Source of the DNA: Tragulus kanchil
Lineage: Eukaryota; Chordata; Mammalia; Artiodactyla; Tragulidae
NCBI GenBank assembly: GCA_022376925.1
Contig: JAIOJX010000032.1
Location: forward strand, 118,955,979-119,019,978
DNA length: 64,000 nt
Direction of reading: 5' to 3'
Shown here: positions 23,881 to 34,556 of the stretch, in pieces
Layout of the letters: each line of letters opens with the position of its first letter
Numbering within the stretch: the stretch's first letter is position 1
Translations under genes and position numbers: made by a program
Notes under the pieces: generated by a model
What the model was told of the DNA's origin: nothing
Databases searched by the model: none
The model's input: the letters and a program-made list of their open reading frames with translations, nothing else

Positions 23881-24947
23881 CTGAAATAAAACTGTTGTTA
23901 GTAGTACACCAAAAAGTAAATATACTCTTAGGATATTGCCCTATTTCTGATAAATGTTTGAAAGTCAATAAAGAAGAGCAGCAAACAGAATATTTATGTG
24001 CATTTCTTTTATTAGGTTGAATCATACAAAATTTGTGATCTTTGATTTTTATGCAATTTCACCTCAAACCGAACATACCTGCAAGACTGTGGTTATATAA
24101 TTAATTTTAAAAATAGAAATTTGGGGGCCTCCATGGTGGTCCAGTGGGTAGGGACGCCGCCTTGCAGTGCAGAGGGTGCTGGTTCAATCCCTGGCCTGGG
24201 AAGATCTCACGTGCCGCAGAGCGGCTGGACCGATGTGGCCAATTACCCAGTCAGAGCTCTGGAGCGCATGCGCCCAAAGCTGGTGCTCTGTGACAACAGA
24301 GGCCACTGTGATGGGAGGCCCACACGGGCCAAAGAACAAAGACGGATGAAAATAGATAAATGAAAGACCAATAGAAGTGGCCAGCCCTCCGCCCTCCCTC
24401 CCCAATCCACCCTCCCCCCCAAAAAAATAGAAATTTGGGCTTCCCTGGTGGACCAGTGGGTAAGTCCACCTTGTAGTGCAAGGGGCACCGGTGTGATCCC
24501 TGGCCCTGGAAGATCCCACATGCTGCGGAGTGGGTGAACCTACGTGTCCAATTATGAGCCGGCACTCTGGAGTGCATGTGCCCAGAGCTAGTGCTCTGCA
24601 ACGCAAGACGCCACTGCAATGGGAGTCCCACAATGGTCAAAGAGTAAAGAGGAATGAAAATAAATGGAAGAAGAATCATTAACAGAGGACAAAATCTAAA
24701 AAAATTGGAATTTAATCACAAAAATTATCATTTGGCAAAAAAGAGACAAGATACTCCTCATTTATATGGCAATTAAATACAGTTTGTAAAATGCCTTTAC
24801 ATTAAATATCATTTGGTTTCAAAGGTGGGACAATTAAGGCTCAATTCATTTTCAGAGCTCCTTTTCTAAAACTATTTTTAAAGCATTTTAAAAGCTAAGC
24901 AAGAAATTGAATCTCAATTATATTTTGCTTTTGATTCCCCAAAATCA

Positions 24948-25076
24948 TTCCCTGGAGAAGGGAATAGCAACCTACCCCAGCATTCTTGCCTGGAGAATCC
25001 CAGGGACAGAGGAGGCTGGCAGCCTTCAGTCCATGGGGTCTCAAAGAGTCAGATATAACTGAGTGACTAACACTGT
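24948..25076 (+). mobile_element. Bov-A2-type SINE fragment
   Basis: TTCCCTGGAGAAGGGAATAGC, CAGCATTCTTGCCTGGAGAATCCC, GGGTCTCAAAGAGTCAGATATAACTGAGTGAC, in consensus order and lacking the tRNA head. Confidence 0.85.
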
Positions 25077-25706
25077 GCGTCCCAAGATATGCATTTTATA
25101 TGAGTATAATCATTATATAAATTATTATAAAAAGTGAAAAAACAGTCACATATTAATACCATTCACATAACATAACTACTTTTGGCTTACTAGTAGTATT
25201 CCCTTACAGTATTTCTTATTTACATATAATTTTTTATATAGTCATAATCCCAATTGATGTACACATTTCTGTCTGGGCTTTTTCATTTAACATTGTATAA
25301 GGAAAAATTTTCTACATTGCTATACAGGTTTTGTAATGATAATTTTTAGAGGCTATATAATATTCCAGTGGGTACAGTATAATTTATATAATCATTTCAA
25401 CACTTTGGTAGTTTTTAATTCTTGCTACTGAAAATAATATCATAACTGATATACAGTTTCATCCATATATATTTATCTTAGGTTGCTTCTCATTTTTAAA
25501 ATCTCTGTATATGCTTTATTTACTCGATTTAACTCTTAATAACATTTCCTTAGGTTAAAAAATAATTTCCACAAAGAGAATTACTTACAGTTAAAATAAT
25601 GTGCTATACATTCTTAAAGGACCTCCCCAAAAAAGAAGCTGCAAATATATTTGGAAAGAAGTGTGTACTTTCCCCAGGTGACTTTTTAAAGACCATTACA
25701 CGTATT
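25077..25706 (-). other. AT-rich intron with an L1-like stretch
   Basis: Roughly 25200-25530 resembles an antisense L1 tail (TTTTTCATTTAACATTGTAT, TATTCCAGTGGGTACAGTATAATTTAT). No exon seen. The remainder is unremarkable. Confidence 0.4.
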
Positions 25707-25707
25707 G

Positions 25708-25915
25708 GGGCTTCCCTGGTGGTTCACTGGTGAAGACTCTGCCTGCAAAGCAGGAGCCGCTGGAGACTCAGGTTCAATCCCTGGGTCAGAAAGATCCCCT
25801 GGAGGAGGGCATGGCAACCCACTCCAGTATTCTTGCCTGGAGAATTCCATGTGCAGAGAAACCTGACAGGCTACAGTCACAAAGAGTCAGACACAACTGA
25901 GTCCCTAACTCACAC
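25708..25915 (+). mobile_element. Bov-tA2-type SINE
   Basis: GGGGCTTCCCTGGTGGTTCAC head, GGTTCAATCCC B box, GGAGGAGGGCATGGCAACCC and CACAAAGAGTCAGACACAACTGAG tail. Its right end was caught in duplication 8 and reappears at about 26932-27008 with an internal deletion. Confidence 0.88.
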
Positions 25916-26159
25916 ACAAATACATATAGATTGCTTAAATTTTGATACATTCAATAAAAATCAGCTATTGTGTTAAATAATTGATTTTTTCTTTTTCTCA
26001 GAGTTTTGTCAAGTGTTTATAATACTCTTAGGCACAACTGATATCTTTTACACCATGGATTTATATGTTTTAATGTATTCAAGCAAAATACTTCCAAGGT
26101 AAAAGCTAACTTATAATTACCTATTACTATTAAGTAAAAGATAGCAAATTTTTTCTTAC

Positions 26160-26249
26160 CTCACCCAGACTATTTCTAGATTGATGCACAGGTTCTTGAT
26201 GTTTCTGATATTCCCTTTGCACAGGCGGGTGGGTTTGTTCGAGTGTCTC
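26160..26249 (-). CDS. Coiled-coil protein, internal exon 4
   Basis: A 90-base exon, phase 0 to 0. Acceptor TTTGCTTAG, donor GGTGAG|GTAAG. Reads ETLEQTHPPVQREYQK.., ..HQSRNSLGE. It is Gln/His/Pro-rich and probably a break or hinge between coiled-coil segments, since two adjacent prolines disrupt a helix. It follows the exon at 37899 and precedes that at 22566, with matching phase 0 at both joints. The short pyrimidine tract makes the acceptor only moderate. Confidence 0.8.
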
Positions 26250-27251
26250 CTAAGCAAATATTATGAGGTAAATGAAAATTATATCATAATCTTTATGAAT
26301 GAAAATGTAATTTAAATTTAAAAGAACTACCAAGTAGCAAAAGAAGGGGCACAGTCCAATCCATTTTTTGAGGCTAGACCATGCATTCTTGGTGAGACAA
26401 CACTGGCCCCAAGGAAGTTCAGACTGATTCGTGGGGGGTAAGGGGGGGAGTCTTACCCTTTAAATTACAAAGTAAACATGCCTATGATACATAAATAGAA
26501 TTACTTTACATCACTATCACCAAGATTTCATGAGTGACAGAAAAAATAATCTAAAAAGTCTCATTATGGAGGCAATAATAATAATAAAAAAGGCTAGCTA
26601 ACACTAGCTAGATGGAACTTGATATTAAAACCTGACAAAGGTAATAAAGGAAGATCACAGGGTCAACTCACTCAGAAACATAGATGCAAACTTAAAAAAT
26701 ATATATCAAATGAAACCTATTCTATTTAGAAAGGATAACATATCATGAAGAAGTTAGATTTATCCCAGGAATACAAGATAGGTTTAATATTAAAAATTTA
26801 ATCAATGAAATTCTCACATTAGGATAAAAGTTGTAAATCACTTCATCACCTCAGTAGCTATAGAAAAAACATTTTCTAAACTCAACATTAATTCCTAGTA
26901 GAAGCTCTGAACAAACTAGGAATCTCTTAAACTCAGTATTCTTGCCTGGAGAAGCCTACAGGCTACAGTCACAAAGAGTCAGACACAACTGAGTCCCTAA
27001 CTCACACACAAATACATATAGATTGCTTAAATTTTGATACATTCAATAAAAATCAGCTATTGTGTTAAATAATTGATTTTTTCTTTTTCTCAGAGTTTTG
27101 TCAAGTGTTTATAATACTCTTAGGCACAACTGATATCTTTTACACCATGGATTTATATGTTTTAATGTATTCAAGCAAAATACTTCCAAGGTAAAAGCTA
27201 ACTTATAATTACCTATTACTATTAAGTAAAAGATAGCAAATTTTTTCTTAC

Positions 27252-27341
27252 CTCACCCAGACTATTTCTAGATTGATGCACAGGTTCTTGATGTTTCTGA
27301 TATTCCCTTTGCACAGGCGGGTGGGTTTGTTCGAGTGTCTC
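27252..27341 (-). pseudogene. Spurious full copy of internal exon 4
   Basis: Identical in sequence and splice borders to the exon at 26160-26249, offset by 1092. It lies in the second copy of duplication 8. If the duplication were real this would be a 30-residue in-frame exon repeat, but the pattern across the window argues for an artefact. Confidence 0.85.
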
Positions 27342-28193
27342 CTAAGCAAATATTATGAGGTAAATGAAAATTATATCATAATCTTTATGAATGAAAATGT
27401 AATTTAAATTTAAAAGAACTACCAAGTAGCAAAAGAAGGGGCACAGTCCAATCCATTTTTTGAGGCTAGACCATGCATTCTTGGTGAGACAACACTGGCC
27501 CCAAGGAAGTTCAGACTGATTCGTGGGGGGTAAGGGGGGGAGTCTTACCCTTTAAATTACAAAGTAAACATGCCTATGATACATAAATAGAATTACTTTA
27601 CATCACTATCACCAAGATTTCATGAGTGACAGAAAAAATAATCTAAAAAGTCTCATTATGGAGGCAATAATAATAATAAAAAAGGCTAGCTAACACTAGC
27701 TAGATGGAACTTGATATTAAAACCTGACAAAGGTAATAAAGGAAGATCACAGGGTCAACTCACTCAGAAACATAGATGCAAACTTAAAAAATATATATCA
27801 AATGAAACCTATTCTATTTAGAAAGGATAACATATCATGAAGAAGTTAGATTTATCCCAGGAATACAAGATAGGTTTAATATTAAAAATTTAATCAATGA
27901 AATTCTCACATTAGGATAAAAGTTGTAAATCACTTCATCACCTCAGTAGCTATAGAAAAAACATTTTCTAAACTCAACATTAATTCCTAGTAGAAGCTCT
28001 GAACAAACTAGGAATAAAAGAGAACTTTTTCAACTCATTAAATTCTATCTTTAAAAAACAAGAACTCTTTTCTTCCCACAGAATATAGCTTTATAGAATC
28101 TTACAAATAAAAACATTTACAGTCCACATGACTTATTTTCTTTTCTAATTTATCCTCATAACACGTGAGTTATTTTAAAGAACACTATGATGG

Positions 28194-28510
28194 GGCTTCC
28201 CCTGGTGGTCCAGTGGGTAGGGACACCGCCTTGCAGTGCAAGGGGCGCCGGTTCGATTCCTGGCCTGGGAGGATCCCACGTGCCGCGGAGCGGCTGGACT
28301 GATGTGTCCAATCATCGAGCCGGAGCTCTGGACCACATGCGCCCAAAGCCTGCGCTCTGCAGCGACAGACGCCACCGTGATGGGAGGCCCACAGGAGCCA
28401 AAGAACGAAGACGAATGAAAACAGAGAAATGAAAGACCAATGGAAGTGGCCCGCCAACTCCCCCCTCCCCCTCCAAAGTAAATAAATAAATAAATCTTTA
28501 AAAAAAAAAA
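28194..28510 (+). mobile_element. Family-S SINE, reference full-length copy
   Basis: Best-preserved copy. Flanked by the 17-base duplication AAAGAACACTATGATGG (28177-28193 and 28511-28527). A box TGGTCCAGTGG at 28206-28216 and B box GGTTCGATTCC at 28250-28260 both match the pol III consensus. The body keeps many CpGs (GGGCGCCGG, CCGCGGAGCGG). The 3' end is GACCAATGGAAGTGGC, a C-rich stretch, then TAAATAAATAAATAAATC and an A-tail. The perfect TSD and retained CpGs indicate recent insertion. Confidence 0.93.
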
Positions 28511-28534
28511 AAAGAACACTATGATGGAATTGAA

Positions 28535-28655
28535 AATATGAAATATGAATAATAAATATGAAATATGAATAATATGAATAATAATATGAATAATTGAATA
28601 ATATGAATAATAATAATAAATATGAAATATGAATATGAAATATGAATAATAAAAA
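28535..28655. repeat. AT-rich ATATGAATAATAA tandem repeat
   Basis: Irregular tandem array of ATGAATAATA/AAATATGAA units right after the SINE target duplication. It generates long Ile/Tyr-rich frames on the minus strand (163 and 179 codons when joined to the SINE) that are not genes. Confidence 0.85.
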
Positions 28656-29310
28656 TCTAACCTCTGTCTTTTGCAAAAATCAGACTTTTTGAAAAAATAG
28701 CAACTCTTAATCAAACATCATCCTAGTAAACAGCTAAATACTTTCTCTCTGATATCATTAAGACAAGTGTGATTTCTATTCAAGATAATATTAAAGATCC
28801 TAGTCAATGTAGGAAGGTAGGTAAAACAATGAAAAGGAGTAAATATGGGAAAGGAAGATACAAAAGTATCATTCTCAGATATGCTCAGGCTGGTGGAAAA
28901 AGCATAACATCTTCAAATAAATTATTAAAATGAATGGGAAATTTTAGCAACATTGCTAAGTATAGTCAACATATAAAAATAATTATAGTAGCAATATATA
29001 ATTAGAAAATTAAATTCTCAAAAAATACAGCATTTACTACTAATAGCATCTAAATATAAGAAGTACCTAGCAATAAATATAACAAAAAATGTGCAAGATT
29101 TTGGGGGGAAAGTTACAAAACTTTGATTATATACATTAAAAAGTAAAGAAATTATCCATGATCACACATAATGTCTACTGTTTAAGATTGTCATTTTGAT
29201 TTTTGGTTGCATTGATTCTATAAATCTAAACAGGACAGCAAAACACTAACTTAAAAAGGATGATTGATAAATTGAACAATGCTAAATTTAAGAACTTCCA
29301 TTCATTAAAA

Positions 29311-29537
29311 GTAGCTTCCCAGGTGATGCTAGCGGGAAAGAACTTGCCTGCCAAATGCAGCAGACATAAGAACCATGGTGGGTTCGATCCCTGGATCAGG
29401 AAGATCCCCTGGAGGAGGGCATTTCAATCCACTCCAATATTCTTGCCTGGAGAATCCCATGGACAGAGGAGCCTGGATAGCTACAGTCCAAGGGTTGCAA
29501 AGAGTCTGACACGACTGAAGCGACTTGCAGATATGCA
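29311..29537 (+). mobile_element. Bov-tA2-type SINE with target-site duplication
   Basis: GTAGCTTCCCAGGTGATGC head, GGTTCGATCCC B box, GAGGAGGGCATTTCAATCC body, GAGTCTGACACGACTGAAGCGAC tail. Flanked by CATTCATTAAAA (29299-29310) and CATTCGTTAAAA (29538-29549), one mismatch. Confidence 0.9.
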
Positions 29538-30551
29538 CATTCGTTAAAAAACACTATTAAGAATATCAAAAAAACAAGCCACGGAGTGGGGAAAAAAGTA
29601 TTTTTTCCAGGAAAGGATTGGAACCAGAACAGAGACAATTCCTGTAAATGAGTAAGAAGAAGACAGACAGCTAAGTTTTTTAATGGACAAAAGACCTGAA
29701 TAAACACTAACAAAATAGGAAATTCAAGTGACAATCACGCTAAATACATTTGCAGTCAGAGAAATGCTAAATAAAACCAACCAAATTTAAGTCTGAAAAC
29801 ATCAGGTGCCGATGAGCAAAGGCATTCTCATATGCTACTGGAGCTAGTATAAATTGGTACCACTATTTTAAGAAGAAAGTTTGACATTATCTAGTAAAGC
29901 TGAAGATCTACACATTCTGTAATTTCCTAAATCAACCCTTTTGTACATACCTTATGCAAATGCATTGCACATATATAAGAATATTCACAGAAGTATAATT
30001 GATAGATTATAATACGTTCAAAAAATATATAAATTGGAAATAACCCTAATCAGCATAGAATGGACAGCCTCATGAAATATATTCACACAGTGGAATAACA
30101 TACAGCAGTGACGAGCTGATTAAAAGTTTATGATAGAAACGTAATGTTTCACAAAAAGAGCAGCTGCCAAAGTCAATTCCTAGCATGTGATGTTAAAAAA
30201 TAGACAAAGCTAAACTACTACATATATTATTCAGGGATGAACACCTTCGTGGGAATGATGGGGGTTGTAATAAGGAAAGGAAGCTTCTAGGGAATAGGCA
30301 ATGGTGTATTCCTAACAGGACCAGTGGTTACAGGGGTGTTTATTCTAACTATTTGACAAACTGTATTTTCAATTTCATCATTTTTCTGCATATAGTTGTT
30401 ATATTCCACAATAAAATGTGTTCTTTTAAAATCTTTGATTATTCTTAGCATTAAAGTCATCTTTTTGTCTTCTGTCCCATACAACAATATAATGGTTAAA
30501 TACATTTTGATACATCCACTTAAAGATATATGTTATCAAAAAGACAAAGGA

Positions 30552-30826
30552 CGGCTTCCCCTGGTGGTCCAGTGGGTAAGGACACCGCCTTGCAGTGCAA
30601 GGGGTGCCGGTTCGACCCCTGGCCTGGGAAGATCCCATGTGCCGCGGAGAGGCTAGACCCATGTGTCCAACTACCAAGCCAGAGCTCTGGGATGCGTGCG
30701 TCCAGAGCCGGTGCTCTGTGAAGAGGGAGGCCACTGCAATGGAAGGCCCACGTGGGCCAAGGAACAAAGATGGATGAAAATAAATAAATGAAATACCAAT
30801 AGAAGTGGTCAAAAAAAAAAAAAGGA
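30552..30826 (+). mobile_element. Family-S SINE
   Basis: GGCTTCCCCTGGTGGTCCAG head, B box GGTTCGACCCC, CCGCGGAGAGGC body, ACCAATAGAAGTGG end with A-tail. Copied at about 31686-31960. Confidence 0.88.
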
Positions 30827-30989
30827 TAAAGTAAAATATCTACACACTAATACATAAAGTGAAAACTATATGCATATGGAATACAATTTGAATTTTAAAA
30901 GAATGGAAATATTCTGAAAAGATAAGATAAAATGTTGTTGGCAGTGGTAGCTTAGCAATATGGAACTGAGGATTTCGGGTAAGAAGATA

Positions 30990-31348
30990 ACTTTTTTTTT
31001 TTAATTCTATTTACTTATTTATTTTTGGCTATTTTGGGTTTTCACTGATGCCACATGCTCTTCTCTGCAGGGTGTGGGGGGGCTACCCTCTGGTTGAGGT
31101 GAGCAGACTTCTTGCTGCAGTGACTACTCTTACTGTGGAACTCGGGCTCTAGGGCACACGGGCTTCAGCAGTTGCAGCACATGGGCTCAACAGTTGGATC
31201 CGAGGCTCTGGAGCACAGGCTCCATAGTTGTGGCTCACAGGCTTAGTTGCTCTGCAGCATGTGGGATCTTCCCAGATCAGGGATTGAACCCATGACTTCT
31301 GCATTGTCAAATGAATTCTTTACCATTGAGCTACTAGGGAAGCCCAGA
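30990..31348 (-). mobile_element. CHR-L-type SINE
   Basis: Minus-strand SINE with head GGGCTTCCCTAGTAGCTC at right, repeated CACAACTATGG / GCAGCAACTG.. body and TAAATAAGTAAATAG tail at left. Short flanking repeat AGATAACTT (about 30983 and 31347) is consistent with target duplication. Copied at about 32124-32484. Confidence 0.82.
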
Positions 31349-33526
31349 TAACTTGCTTTTCATTCTATTTTGTACTGATGAACACCTTCTGATGGGGGTT
31401 GTAATAAGGAAAGGAAGCTTCTAGGGAATAGGCAATGGTGTATTCCTAACAGGACCAGTGGTTACAGGGGTGTTTATTCTAACTATTTGACAAACTGTAT
31501 TTTCAATTTCATCATTTTTCTGCATATAGTTGTTATATTCCACAATAAAATGTGTTCTTTTAAAATCTTTGATTATTCTTAGCATTAAAGTCATCTTTTT
31601 GTCTTCTGTCCCATACAACAATATAATGGTTAAATACATTTTGATACATCCACTTAAAGATATATGTTATCAAAAAGACAAAGGACGGCTTCCCCTGGTG
31701 GTCCAGTGGGTAAGGACACCGCCTTGCAGTGCAAGGGGTGCCGGTTCGACCCCTGGCCTGGGAAGATCCCATGTGCCGCGGAGAGGCTAGACCCATGTGT
31801 CCAACTACCAAGCCAGAGCTCTGGGATGCGTGCGTCCAGAGCCGGTGCTCTGTGAAGAGGGAGGCCACTGCAATGGAAGGCCCACGTGGGCCAAGGAACA
31901 AAGATGGATGAAAATAAATAAATGAAATACCAATAGAAGTGGTAAAAAAAAAAAAAAGGATAAAGTAAAATATCTACACACTAATACATAAAGTGAAAAC
32001 TATATGCATATGGAATACAATTTGAATTTTAAAAGAATGGAAATATTCTGAAAAGATAAGATAAAATGTTGTTGGCAGTGGTAGCTTAGCAATATGGAAC
32101 TGAGGATTTCGGGTAAGAAGATAACTTTTTTTTTTTAATTCTATTTACTTATTTATTTTTGGCTATTTTGGGTTTTCACTGATGCCACATGCTCTTCTCT
32201 GCAGGGTGTGGGGGGGCTACCCTCTGGTTGAGGTGAGCAGACTTCTTGCTGCAGTGACTACTCTTACTGTGGAACTCGGGCTCTAGGGCACACGGGCTTC
32301 AGCAGTTGCAGCACATGGGCTCAACAGTTGCGGATCCGAGGCTCTGGAGCACAGGCTCCATAGTTGTGGCTCACAGGCTTAGTTGCTCTGCAGCATGTGG
32401 GATCTTCCCAGATCAGGGATTGAACCCATGACTTCTGCATTGTCAAATGAATTCTTTACCATTGAGCTACTAGGGAAGCCCAGATAACTTGCTTTTCATT
32501 CTATTTTGTACTGCTTGAATCCTTTTTTTTCCTTTACTATGAGCCTATATTAAGTCAGAAAACCAATAAAAAAATAAAAACTAATGTTAAGCAAAATGCA
32601 GTTAGTATGTAGATTGGGGCTTGCAAAACTCCTTGGGCCTTCAAGTCATCATATGAGGTCCCATTTTGGTAGGAGTGACTCTCTCATCTACTTTATGCAC
32701 AGGCTAATTCAACCATCTATGTAAAATATAACTAGGGAGGCAATGAAATTTTTACAAGTTACATTTCATAAAACAAGATCTTTGCAAACGTTTTTTAAAA
32801 TATTTTTAAAGGTATATAATCAATATACAATAAACTGAATATCTTTAGAGTGTACACATTTTTTGTTACATGTATTCATTCATGAAACCAACACCACAAT
32901 TAAGATAATGAAAATATCCACCACCCACAAAAGTTTCATTTATTTCCTTGTAATTCACTCCTCCCCAACACCATCCTCAGACAACCACCAATCTTTTTCT
33001 GTTATTATAGTATCAGTTTGCATTTTCTATTGGTTTATACAAATGGGACTATAGACTATGTGCTCTTTTTGGTCTGGCTTATTTCATTCAGATAATTATC
33101 TTGCGATTTATCTGTTTTGTTGTATTTTATTCTTTTTATTGCAAAGTAATATTTCATTCTATAGATCTGTACATTTACCTGTTGATGAACATTTGAGTTG
33201 ATTCCATACAATGAAAGTTGCTGTGACATGCGTAGGTCCTAGGAGTGGAATGTAACAGGTGCATGTTTAACTTTTTAAGGCAATGCTAAACATTTCAAAG
33301 TGGTGGTGTCATTTTATATTCCCATCAGTGGGAAATGAGGATTCCACCTGTGTCACATCCAATGCTTAATACGGTTAGTCTTTAATATTAACCATTCACT
33401 GATATTGAAACATTGACTGCGAGGACTCATTGTGATTTTTGAGTTTTCCTAATGATAAATAAACTTAAGCATTATTTCATGTGGTTATTTACTACTTGTA
33501 TATCTTCTTTGGCACAGCTTCTTTTT

Positions 33527-33869
33527 TTCTTTCTTTTTTTTTTTTAATTTATTTTATTTTGGAGAGTAGGGTGAGGCAGGGCGGGGTGGGTGGGGAGGGA
33601 GGGGGCGGGTGGGCCGCTTCTCTTGGTCTTTCATTTCTCTATTTTCATCCATCTTTGTTCTTTGGCCTGTGTGGTCCTCCCATCGCGATGGCCTCTATTG
33701 TCACAGAGCACTGTCTCTGGGCGCATGCGCTCCAGAGCACTGGCTCGGTAATTGGACACATCAGTCCAGCCGCACCGCAGCACGTGGGATCTTCCCAGGC
33801 CAGGGATTGAACCATCGCCCCTTGCACTGCAAGGTGGTGTCCTTACCCACTGGACCACCAGGGAATCCC
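33527..33869 (-). mobile_element. Family-S SINE with target-site duplication
   Basis: Minus-strand full-length copy: head GGGATTCCCTGGTGGTCCAG at right, body with GCGCATGCGC, tail TAAATTAAAA at left. Flanked by TGGCACAGCTTCTTTTT at 33510 and again at 33870. The 109- and 152-codon frames over it are SINE read-through. Confidence 0.9.
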
Positions 33870-34556
33870 TGGCACAGCTTCTTTTTAAGTCTTTTGGCCA
33901 TTTTTAATTGGGTTGTATGTGTTACTGCTATTGAGCTCACATTTTCAAAACAATATTACCTCCCAGATTGTGGGTTGCTCTTTTATCTTTGCCTTTTGAA
34001 ATGCAAATATTCTGAATTTTTAAATTCCATTTTCTTTTCTTTTATACTCTGTGCTCTTCCTGTCTAATATAAAACTTGCCAAACCCAAAGTCACTAAAGT
34101 TTTTTCTGTTGATTTGATTGCCTACATGATCTATGAACCATTTTGAGTTAATTTTTGCATATGGATACAGTAAAGGTACTATAAGGCCTAAGATTTCAAG
34201 TGTTATCTTGACACCCTTGTACCTCACAGTGCACCAAAAGACTAACCATGAATTTCCCTGCTTTTGCCAGATATGCCCCCATTCTCATGGAATGATTCCC
34301 CACCCAGCTGGTTCTCTATCAGCGGGAACAGCTATGTTCTACCCAGTCCTCAGCCATTTAATGACTGTCATTTTGCTGCCAATGCTTGGAGTATTTAAAA
34401 TATGCCAGTCATAGCTCCCATGAAACCAAGGGGCCCCTCTCCTACTGTTACCACAAGGTCTGTCTCCTACGGAGCCTGTGAGTTCACTCCATTCCTGAGG
34501 AGAACCCCTTGTGGCCCTGCGTGACAGGTGGTGTCCTCCCCTGGGCTGTGAGTTTA

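Larger units (their letters stand above)
22608..24894. repeat. Direct duplication 7 (period 1161), cuts an exon
   Basis: Copy 1 is 22608-23733 and copy 2 is 23769-24894. The left border falls inside the exon at 22566-22719, so the second copy holds a headless exon. The linker (23734-23768) includes CACCCCACAG, echoing the CTGTCCCCACAG that lies left of copy 1. The three nested minus-strand frames of 92-149 codons are SINE read-through and are doubled here. Confidence 0.95.
25821..28015. repeat. Direct duplication 8 (period about 1092), contains an exon
   Basis: Copy 1 is about 25821-26923 and copy 2 about 26932-28015. The first 35 bases of copy 2 are a deleted version (GGAGAAGCCTACAGG for GGAGAATTCC..CTGACAGG). 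The unit includes a full exon with both splice sites, so an automatic annotation would find that exon twice. Confidence 0.95.
26600..30430 (+). mobile_element. L1 ORF2 to 3' UTR remnant
   Basis: Sense-strand, decayed L1 ORF2 sequence (..TTTATCCCAGGAATACAAGATAGG.., ..GAAGCTCTGAACAAACTAGGAAT.., ..GATCCTAGTCAATGTAGGAAGG..) running into a 3' UTR (..GGAATAACATACAGCAG..). It is interrupted by SINEs at 28194 and 29311 and lengthened by duplication 8. Many stops. Confidence 0.7.
30236..32513. repeat. Direct duplication 9 (period 1134-1136)
   Basis: Copy 1 is about 30236-31377 and copy 2 about 31375-32513. Copy 2 opens with ACACCTTCTGATGG where copy 1 has ACACCTTCGTGGGAATGATGG, an 8-base loss at the joint. 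Two more bases differ inside (GTTGCGGATCC/GTTGGATCC). Contains two SINEs and L1 tail only. Confidence 0.95.

Noticed and set aside
23023..24633. Open frames of 92-149 codons on the minus strand
   Set aside because: They run across two tandem family-S SINEs in antisense and repeat word for word at offset 1161. The same peptides (..WASHHSGLCC.., ..GPPI.VASVV..) appear at every copy of the SINE in the window.
28175..28714. 179- and 163-codon minus-strand frames, the longest in the SINE set
   Set aside because: A SINE read-through joined to the ATATGAATAATAA repeat, giving the Ile/Tyr/His-rich stretch. No gene-like composition or splice context.
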